A DNA stretch of 64,000 bases from Paraburkholderia silvatlantica (lineage in GTDB: Bacteria; Pseudomonadota; Gammaproteobacteria; Burkholderiales; Burkholderiaceae). The position numbers and the translations under genes are program-made. A model generated the notes under the pieces. That model saw only the letters and a list, made by a program, of their open reading frames with translations. It ran no database searches and was not told the origin of the DNA. The DNA lies in contig NZ_QEOL01000007.1 of assembly GCF_003096715.1 (NCBI RefSeq), positions 186,001 through 250,000 on the forward strand. Direction: 5' to 3'. This document shows positions 57,757 through 64,000 of this stretch, one piece after another. How positions within the stretch are numbered: the first letter of the stretch is position 1; each line of letters begins with the position of its first letter.

Positions 57757-57837
57757 CTGCTTGCTCCTTGCGGCTGGCGCAATGCGTGCGTTCGCCGCCT
57801 CAATGCTGTTCGTGGCCCGGTGCCGAGGTTGCCACGC

Positions 57838-58305
57838 TTACAGCCTCTGCGCAATCGCCAGCGTGAAAATACGCGCCCAGCGCTTCGCTTCGCGCTCGCC
57901 TTGCATCGGTAATTGCCAGAGCGGGCGCTTCGGATCGGCCACGCGCAGCGCCACGTGCCAGCCGTTGGCATCGCGCGCCGGCTGCGCACCCTGGAGGTCG
58001 GCGAAAATATACGCGCCGTGCGCCCCGCCCTGCGTCAGTTCGCACAACCGCTTGGCCGCCGCGAGACGGGCCTCGCCCCACGCGCCGGCCACGCGGTGCG
58101 TCCAGTCGCCTTCGCCGCGCACGTTGGGCGCCACTTCACGCATACGGCGCCACCACCAGACGATGAGCGCGACGAACAACGCCGCGGCAAGCACGGCTGC
58201 GCCCACGGCAACACCCGTGCCGAACTGCGACGCAATGGCGTTGAAGGACCAGTACGCGCCGTAGACGAGCGCGGCGAGAGCAAACAGGACAACGACGATC
58301 GGCAT
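57838..58305 (-). CDS. Hypothetical membrane-anchored protein
   Basis: About 155 residues from the ATG at 58305 (MPIVVVLFALAALVYGAYWS). Two membrane helices (about 3-20 and 30-50), a WWWRRMREVAP boundary and a soluble C-terminal part of about 100 residues with Trp- and Arg-rich strings. A longer frame begins 24 codons upstream. No family recognised. It stands between the DUF1232 and peroxiredoxin genes, all leftward, with 81 and 139 bases either side. Confidence 0.65.
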   Translation of the reverse strand: MPIVVVLFALAALVYGAYWSFNAIASQFGTGVAVGAAVLAAALFVALIVWWWRRMREVAPNVRGEGDWTHRVAGAWGEARLAAAKRLCELTQGGAHGAYIFADLQGAQPARDANGWHVALRVADPKRPLWQLPMQGEREAKRWARIFTLAIAQRL

Positions 58306-58444
58306 GCGGATATTCCGTGCGGCGGAAGAGAAAGGCCAGGACAGATGCGCAGGGACGAGCGGGACAGATCGCGACAAGGCCCGCGCGCGTGGCGGGCCCC
58401 GCTTACCGCCGAGAATCGCGATAACTCGCGATGACTCGCGACGA

Positions 58445-59008
58445 CTACTGCTGCGGATGCTGCGCGGCCCATTCCTTCACGGCGCGCAACGTATTCGTCA
58501 CATGCTGGTCCGGCGACAGGCTCGTATATTCGTAGATGATCTTGCCGTCCGGCGCGATCACATACGACACGCGATTGGCCATCGCCTCGTGCATCGGCAT
58601 CGACGCGTCGTACGACTTGATGATCTTGGAGTCTTCGTCGGCGGCCACCGGGAACTTGCTGCGGCACTCGCTCACCGAAAACTTCGTGAGCGTGCCGATG
58701 TTGTCGTGCGAAACGCCGATCACGGTCGCGCCGTACTGCTTGTACTGATCGACCGCTTCAGCGAATTCATGCGCCTCGATCGTGCAGCCCTTCGTGAACG
58801 CGGCCGGATAGAAGTACACCACCACCGGCCCCTTCTTGAGCTCCGAAGCGAGCGAATAGGTGTACGTCTTGCCGCCCAGCGATGCCTGGGTCGTGAAGTC
58901 GGGTGCGGAATCGCCCGGCTTCAGTGTTGCCTGCGCAGACAGGGTAAAGAGCGCAAGCCCGGCGCAGACGAGCGCCGCGGCTCCTGCCGCAAAGAACCTC
59001 GGTTTCAT
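58445..59008 (-). CDS. Exported Bcp-like peroxiredoxin
   Basis: A 187-residue thiol peroxidase of the AhpC/TSA (Bcp/PrxQ) type with an N-terminal signal peptide (1-27, ending TLSAQA), so it acts in the periplasm. The peroxidatic cysteine is C75 in PAAFTKGCT (P-x3-T-x2-C), and a likely resolving cysteine is C115 (SVSECRSKF). It begins the mature part LKPGDSAPDFTTQ. Periplasmic Bcp-like enzymes reduce organic or hydrogen peroxides with a thiol partner not identified here. Confidence 0.92.
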   Translation of the reverse strand: MKPRFFAAGAAALVCAGLALFTLSAQATLKPGDSAPDFTTQASLGGKTYTYSLASELKKGPVVVYFYPAAFTKGCTIEAHEFAEAVDQYKQYGATVIGVSHDNIGTLTKFSVSECRSKFPVAADEDSKIIKSYDASMPMHEAMANRVSYVIAPDGKIIYEYTSLSPDQHVTNTLRAVKEWAAQHPQQ

Positions 59009-59175
59009 ATCGAATGTCCTCGAGTTGAGTCACCGCGCCGGCGCGCGTTTTGCCCGCGCATTTTGCTGGTCACGCAAATGAGACGCATAACGGCACGCAG
59101 CCGGCGATGCCGATATTGGAGCACACAATGGCGGCGTTCGCAGCGCGCCCCCAACGCGAACCTTACAATCTTGTT

Positions 59176-60558
59176 TCAACCCTCGGCGTAGGCCGTGAAC
59201 CACGCGCCGGCCCACAGGTTCAACTCGGCCAGCAACGGCGGCGTGAGCGCGTTGAACATGCCGCCCGCCTCGCGCGCGAGGCGCTGCGCACCGTCGTGGT
59301 CGCCGCGCTCGGCCGCGGTTGCGATGCACAGCAGCGTGCCGAGCGCGCCGCGATGACCGTCCACGGCCTCGACGATCTCGCGTGCAAGGCCGAGACGTTC
59401 GAGCGTGTGCTCAGGCGTCGAGCCCACCAGCACGTGCACGAGCGAGAAGATGCCGGTCATGAAGGCGGCATCGGCGAAATCGGGGTCCTGCGGGCTCAGG
59501 CTGCGCGCGGCAAGCTCCATGAAGTGCGAGCGCGTGCCCGCGAGCTGCACGAGCGGGTCCGAGCCCCAGGGCAGGTCGCGTCCGCTCGCGTAGAGCAGCA
59601 GTTGCGCCCAGCGCGCGATCTGGCGCGTGCCGGCCGCGAGCACCGCCTCGCGCAGCGACGAAATCGGCCGCCCCGGCGAGTACGCGCTCGAATTGACGAG
59701 ACGCAGCAGTTGCACCACTACGCCGGGGTGGCTGCGCAGTTCGCGCTCGAGTTCGGCCGTGCCGACGTCGTTGGCCACCAGCGCGAGCAGGCGCACGAGC
59801 GCAAGGCGCGAAGCGCGCACGCGCGGCGCGCGCAGCACCTGCGGGCGCGCGAAGAAGTAGCCCTGAAAAAGCTCGAAGCCGAGCGACGAGGCCAGTTCGA
59901 AGTCTTCTACTGTCTCGACCTTCTCGGCGATCAGCGTCTTGCCGTGCGCGGCGAGGCTCGCGACCAGCCCGGGCAGCGCCGCGCGCTCGGTCTGCATCAG
60001 GTCGACCTTGACGATGTCCGCGTAGGGCAACGCGCGCAGGAGGTTCTCCGTGATCTCGCACACGTCGTCGAAAGCAATGCGGTAGCCCGCGCGGCGCAGT
60101 TGTGCGAGACGCTCCAGAACCGCGGCGTCGAAGCGCACGTGTTCGAGCACCTCCAGTACGAAGCGGCCCGGCGGCAGCAGATGCACGATGTCGTCGAACA
60201 GCAGCTCGCGGCTGATGTTGACATAGCCGTAGTGACGGCCGAGCACCGCGGGCACGCCGAGCTGGCCGATCGTGCGCGTCATCACCTGGGCCGTGGCGAG
60301 CGCGTCGTCGTCGATGTCCGCGCGGTTCTGCGCGCCGCCGCGGAACAGCAGCTCGTAGGCGTTGAGTGCGCCATGGCGATCGAGAATAGGCTGCCGCCCG
60401 AGATAGACGAACGGCTGCGGACCGGTTGATGGCCCGGGCGCAAGGCCAGGTTGTGAAGCTGACGGCATAGATGGCGCGGAACCAGGGGTGCCCCTGCCCG
60501 CATCGTCTCGCGCAGCCTCGCTTGCCGGCGCGGCAAACGCTGACGATGAATCGGACAT
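59176..60558 (-). CDS. EAL-like plus HDOD signalling protein (YuxH type)
   Basis: A 460-residue cytoplasmic protein from the ATG at 60558. A Pro/Ser/Ala-rich start (1-48), then a divergent EAL domain (about 48-250): FVYLGRQPILD, YELLFRG in place of EAL, VNIS, LEVLE, FDDVCEIT in place of DDFG, IVKVDL and FQGYFFARP. Retention of several residues but loss of the DDFG loop suggests no or weak phosphodiesterase activity. The C-terminal half is an HDOD domain (about 255-440, LLRLVNSSAYSPGRPISSLREAV). Such EAL-HDOD pairs are regulatory. It is divergent from the PAS-GGDEF-EAL gene. Confidence 0.9.
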   Translation of the reverse strand: MSDSSSAFAAPASEAARDDAGRGTPGSAPSMPSASQPGLAPGPSTGPQPFVYLGRQPILDRHGALNAYELLFRGGAQNRADIDDDALATAQVMTRTIGQLGVPAVLGRHYGYVNISRELLFDDIVHLLPPGRFVLEVLEHVRFDAAVLERLAQLRRAGYRIAFDDVCEITENLLRALPYADIVKVDLMQTERAALPGLVASLAAHGKTLIAEKVETVEDFELASSLGFELFQGYFFARPQVLRAPRVRASRLALVRLLALVANDVGTAELERELRSHPGVVVQLLRLVNSSAYSPGRPISSLREAVLAAGTRQIARWAQLLLYASGRDLPWGSDPLVQLAGTRSHFMELAARSLSPQDPDFADAAFMTGIFSLVHVLVGSTPEHTLERLGLAREIVEAVDGHRGALGTLLCIATAAERGDHDGAQRLAREAGGMFNALTPPLLAELNLWAGAWFTAYAEG

Positions 60559-60802
60559 GGCGGATGACTCGTACGGATGGAATAGCCGGTAATGGCCGCC
60601 GTCTTGCCGGGCCGCCCCTGCGGCCGGCAAGACGGGCGCTGCACGCGCCGACCCATTGCGCATGGCGAACGGCGTCTCGACCGGCGCCACTTTAACCGAA
60701 TCTGGACGCCGCCGCACCGATCTCCCGTCACGTTTATGCGTTAGGTGCCATTTCGGTCGCCGCGGCTAAAGATTTCTCCTCCGGGGTCGATAACCTGCTC
60801 TG

Positions 60803-62839
60803 ATGGGCGCCTTCAGCCGGACATGGAAACCGGCCGGGACACCACAGACAAACGAAGGGTTGCCAGCGACAGACATGGAAGCGAACAGGATCTCCGCGCC
60901 CCGCCAGGGCTGGTTGCGCACGGTCATCGACCGGCTTTACGCGCTTGCCGGCACCAGGGGCATTGCCGGCGACCCGCCCGTGCCTCGCGACGCGAACGCG
61001 CCACATGCCGCGCAGGCACCGAGCGCAGCGCGGGCAGCCGACCACCGGGACGCCGCACCGCTCGCCCCCGCTTCGCCTGCCGCTGCCGAACCCCGCTACG
61101 CCGACGCCGTTTCGCGCTCGTTCGAGAACACCGCCGCCGCGGTGGACTTCCTCGTGCACGTGGACGAGGGGCTCCACTTTCTCTACGTCTCCGACGCGAG
61201 CCTGCGCTTCGCGGGGTATCACCGCGAGTTCCTGCTCGGCTCCACGCTCGCCGACATCGTCACGCCCGGGCATCACGAACGCCTCGAGGCGCTGATCGCA
61301 CGCGCCGCGCACAGCGGCGCCGTGGAAAAAGACACGATCGACCTCGTCAAGGCGCTCACCTACCCCCTTCCCGTGGAGCTGCGCGTGCAGCGCGCCCAGT
61401 ATGGCGAGACGGCCGGCTTCGCCGTGGCGGGCTTCGATGTTTCCGGCTGGCAGGGCACCGAGGCCGCGCTCACCCACGCGCTCCATCACGACCCGCTGAC
61501 CGGCCTGCCCAACCAGACTGCGCTCGCGCCCGCGCTGCAGCGCGCCCAGGCCGACGCGGACCATTTCGGCGTGCCGGTGGCGCTGCTGCTGCTCGACCTC
61601 GACGACTATCAGCGCGTGAACCGCGCGCTCGGCTACGACGCCGGCGACGAGCTGCTGCGCGAGACCGCGCGGCGCCTCACCCACCTCGCGCTGCAGGACG
61701 AAACGATCGCGCGCATCGGCAGCGACGAGTTCGCCATCCTGATCACGCCGCAACGCCACGCCGCCCCCGACGAAGTGCGCGCCGCCGCCGAAACGCTCGG
61801 CCGGCGCCTGCTCACCTCCATCCTGCAGCCGTACTCGTTTCGCAACCAGCCCGTGCACCTTTCGGCGAGCATCGGCATTGCGTTCCATCCGGACCAGCGC
61901 CCGGACGCCGCCGGCGCGAACAAGGCCGATGGCGGCGCCGACACCACGCCGCTCATCCGCCGCGCGGATCAGGCGCTCCAGCAGGCCAAGGCGATCGGCG
62001 GCAATACGCTGACGTTGCACGTGCCCGACGACGATCCCACCGACGCCATGCGCCTGAAGCTGGAGTCGGACCTCTACGACGGTGTGCGCAACGGCGAATT
62101 CTCGCTACACTTCCAGCCCATCACGAGCAGCGCGTCGCGCGGCGTGGTCGGCGTGGAGGCGTTGATCCGCTGGCAACATCCATTGCACGGTCTCGTGCCG
62201 CCTTCAACGTTTATTCCGCTTGCGGAATCCGTCGGCCTGATTAATTATCTCGGCAATTGGGTTTTGAAGGCTGCCTGTATGCAACTGACCCAATGGGACG
62301 AGCAAGGCATCGAACTGCAGTACATGGCGGTCAATGTGTCGCCCCAGCAGTTCCGCAATCCGCGGTTCAGGGAAAGTGTCGAGGAGGCGATCGAGCTCAC
62401 CGGAGTCGATCCGGGCCGGCTCGTGTTCGAGATCACCGAGAGCCTGCTCATGCACGATCCGCAGCATGCGAAAACGCTGCTCGAAGAGCTCACCTCGCTT
62501 GGCATTCGCTTCGCGGTGGACGACTTCGGCACGGGGTATTCGAGTCTTGCGTACCTGCAGCGCTTCCCGCTCTCGAAGCTGAAGATCGATCGAAGCTTCG
62601 TCGAGAACCTCATCACTTCGCGCAACGATCAGGCGATCGTCAACGCGGTGGTGGGGCTCGCGCGTACGCTCGATCTCGAACTCGTGGCCGAGGGCGTGGA
62701 AACGGAGGCGCAGCGCGAGCTGCTCACGAACATGGGTTGCGAGCATATCCAGGGATGGCTCGTCTGCAAGGCGCTGCCTTCAGAAGAATTGCAGCAGCGC
62801 TTCGTTTCGGGTGCGTTGCACGTGCACGAGGCGCAATGA
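60803..62839 (+). CDS. PAS-GGDEF-EAL c-di-GMP signalling protein
   Basis: A 678-residue cytoplasmic protein: N-terminal disordered part (1-105), PAS domain (about 110-215, YVSDASLRFAGYHREFLLG), GGDEF-type domain (about 220-395) with GSDEF at about 305 and preceding HDPLTGLPNQTAL, and EAL domain (about 415-675). The EAL keys are all present: VEALIRWQHP (about 450), AVNVSPQQF, EITESLLMHD, VDDFGTGYSSLAYLQ, LKIDRSFV, AEGVETEAQ and IQGWLVCKAL. GSDEF may still cyclise GTP weakly, or bind it to activate the EAL domain. Start ATG at 60803; M25 at 60875 is an alternative. Confidence 0.93.
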   Translation: MGAFSRTWKPAGTPQTNEGLPATDMEANRISAPRQGWLRTVIDRLYALAGTRGIAGDPPVPRDANAPHAAQAPSAARAADHRDAAPLAPASPAAAEPRYADAVSRSFENTAAAVDFLVHVDEGLHFLYVSDASLRFAGYHREFLLGSTLADIVTPGHHERLEALIARAAHSGAVEKDTIDLVKALTYPLPVELRVQRAQYGETAGFAVAGFDVSGWQGTEAALTHALHHDPLTGLPNQTALAPALQRAQADADHFGVPVALLLLDLDDYQRVNRALGYDAGDELLRETARRLTHLALQDETIARIGSDEFAILITPQRHAAPDEVRAAAETLGRRLLTSILQPYSFRNQPVHLSASIGIAFHPDQRPDAAGANKADGGADTTPLIRRADQALQQAKAIGGNTLTLHVPDDDPTDAMRLKLESDLYDGVRNGEFSLHFQPITSSASRGVVGVEALIRWQHPLHGLVPPSTFIPLAESVGLINYLGNWVLKAACMQLTQWDEQGIELQYMAVNVSPQQFRNPRFRESVEEAIELTGVDPGRLVFEITESLLMHDPQHAKTLLEELTSLGIRFAVDDFGTGYSSLAYLQRFPLSKLKIDRSFVENLITSRNDQAIVNAVVGLARTLDLELVAEGVETEAQRELLTNMGCEHIQGWLVCKALPSEELQQRFVSGALHVHEAQ

Positions 62840-62878
62840 TGCGGGCGTCGCAAACAGCAGGGCTTTCGCGAAATTGAC

Positions 62879-64000
62879 ATGGTTCAGATGGTAAAGGCCG
62901 TCCTGCTAGACCGCTTGTGGGCCCGCATGAACGAACGCGGGGATTTCCCCTTGCTGTCGCAATCGCTGCGCACCACGGTCGCGGCGATGACGAACGACGA
63001 CTACGATTTCAGCGCGCTCGTCAAGGTGGTGCTCTCTGATTTCGCGCTCACGCAGAAAGTGCTGCGTCTCGCGAATTCGGCCATGTACATGGCGTTCGGC
63101 GGCAACATCACGACCGTCACGCGCGCGCTGATGGTCCTCGGCATGGACGCCGTCGGCCATCTCGTCGTCGGCCTGAAGATCGTCGATCACTTTCACCACA
63201 GCGCGCCGCGCCGCATCGACGCCAAGCTCGAACTGAACCGCACCATGCTCTCGGGCTGCGTCGCGCGCAAGCTCACCGAGCACGGCGACCTGCGCGCGGG
63301 CGAAGAGGCCGTGGTCTGCACGCTCATGCGCCAGGTGGGCAAGCTGCTCGTGGTGTTCTATCTCGAACCCGAGTGGGACCAGATCCGCCGCGAGATCGAC
63401 GAAGGATCGAGCGACGACGAGGCCTGCCTCAACGTCCTCGGCGTGACCTTCGAAGAACTCGGCCTCGAAGCCGCCACGCGCTGGCGCCTGCCCGACACGA
63501 TCCGTTCCGGCATGCGCCAGTACGACCCGGCCGACAAGGAGCCGCGCGACGCACAGTGGCTGCGCGCCATCACCAACTATTCGACCGAAGTCGCGCGCGT
63601 GCTGACCACGGCGGGCCTCTCCGAGGAAATGCGCGAGACGCACATTGCGGAGCTTGCGCAGCACTACGGCCGCGCGCTCTCGACCGATGCCGATGTGCTC
63701 GTGCAGATGAGCCTCGCGCTCGCGCGCGAGGAAGCCGAAGATGGCGTCATGCGCGAGATCGTCGAATTGCGCGCCAACGCCGACGCCATTGCCCGCGAAG
63801 CGCTCGATCCCGAGGCGCGCATCGCGGCCGGCGTCGAGGATCTGCGCGCCTTGCCGGCCGACAGCGCGCTCGGCACCGCCCTCACGCTCGCGACCGAAAC
63901 CGTGCTCGCGGGCCTGGGTTTCGCCCGCAGCGTGGTGTTCGTGCGACGCGGGGCGAACATGTTCGAGGCGCAGCACGGCTTCGGCCCGCACATGGGCGAT
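62879..64000 (+). CDS. HDOD-domain protein with GAF-like C-terminus, cut by window edge
   Basis: An open frame from the ATG at 62879 (MVQMVKAVLLDRLWARM) to the end of the window, 374 codons with no stop. The HDOD domain spans about 15-215, with LRLANSAMYMAFGG, ALMVLGMDAVGHLVV and LMRQVGKLLVVFYLEPEWD; the second part beginning at about 305 (EDLRALPADSALGTALTLAT, RSVVFVRRG) looks like the start of a GAF domain. HDOD proteins act in regulation of motility, c-di-GMP responses or virulence. Co-directional with the PAS-GGDEF-EAL gene, 39 bases apart, so probably one operon. Confidence 0.88.
   Translation, partial: MVQMVKAVLLDRLWARMNERGDFPLLSQSLRTTVAAMTNDDYDFSALVKVVLSDFALTQKVLRLANSAMYMAFGGNITTVTRALMVLGMDAVGHLVVGLKIVDHFHHSAPRRIDAKLELNRTMLSGCVARKLTEHGDLRAGEEAVVCTLMRQVGKLLVVFYLEPEWDQIRREIDEGSSDDEACLNVLGVTFEELGLEAATRWRLPDTIRSGMRQYDPADKEPRDAQWLRAITNYSTEVARVLTTAGLSEEMRETHIAELAQHYGRALSTDADVLVQMSLALAREEAEDGVMREIVELRANADAIAREALDPEARIAAGVEDLRALPADSALGTALTLATETVLAGLGFARSVVFVRRGANMFEAQHGFGPHMGD

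Noticed and set aside
1..64000. CRISPR array, toxin-antitoxin pair, phage or integrative element
   Set aside because: No regularly spaced repeats, integrase, complete transposase or attachment-site duplication was seen on either strand.

Overview
The window is a piece of a high-GC betaproteobacterial chromosome, most likely from the Burkholderia/Paraburkholderia/Caballeronia group. The assignment rests on the odhA-odhB-lpdA order, the rimP-nusA-infB-rbfA-truB cluster with its Burkholderia-like RimP and IF2 proteins, a MarR/OMF/EmrA/EmrB pump locus, an mdtABC locus, and many long antisense frames typical of this codon usage. No rRNA, tRNA, CRISPR array, prophage or complete insertion sequence was seen. 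The left edge cuts lpdA and the right edge cuts an HDOD-domain gene.

Layout. Positions 1-5200 carry the leftward 2-oxoglutarate dehydrogenase operon (odhA, odhB, lpdA); its leader folds a hairpin against the odhA ribosome binding site. Next come typA (leftward) and a rightward MarR-OMF-EmrA-EmrB tripartite efflux operon (7590-12964). Positions 12997-19904 hold the leftward translation/transcription operon rimP-nusA-infB-rbfA-truB, with a terminator-containing leader and a second terminator between infB and rbfA. Then follow rluB, scpB, a PLP aminotransferase and a LysR regulator, all leftward. Positions 25400-29300 are accessory in character: an orphan DUF4096 (IS5-type N-terminal) protein, small secreted proteins, a candidate sRNA, and a DUF218 protein.

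Positions 29500-36400 hold an EAL/YkuI_C phosphodiesterase, arfB, a VC0807-like membrane protein, a FUSC-type membrane protein, an Lrp/AsnC regulator, and divergent from it a cysteine dioxygenase gene broken by an exact 11-bp tandem duplication. Positions 36400-46900 include a large MscS channel, a YwnA/YwnB-like Rrf2 regulator and oxidoreductase pair with two matching operators, a GNAT/lipoprotein pair, a DJ-1/PfpI protein, a sensor histidine kinase, and an ammonium transporter with a well-formed sigma-54 promoter and an NtrC-like upstream site. A LysR/SDR pair follows. Between 47800 and 48420 lies a compact RNA-rich intergenic region with a possible 17-codon leader peptide and two tandem terminator hairpins. 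An IclR regulator and the mdtABC RND pump follow. The right end (58400-64000) has an exported Bcp-like peroxiredoxin and three signalling genes built from EAL, GGDEF and HDOD domains.

No single large undescribed system is obvious. The items most worth a second look are the duplication-frameshifted cysteine dioxygenase (35881-35902), the rimP leader attenuator candidate (19734-19904), the tandem-terminator/leader-peptide region (47992-48218), the paired Rrf2 operators (39734-39752 and 40327-40345), and the sigma-54/NtrC control of amt (44511-44665). Start sites were chosen by Shine-Dalgarno spacing and family alignment from memory; homology calls were made by eye without a database search.
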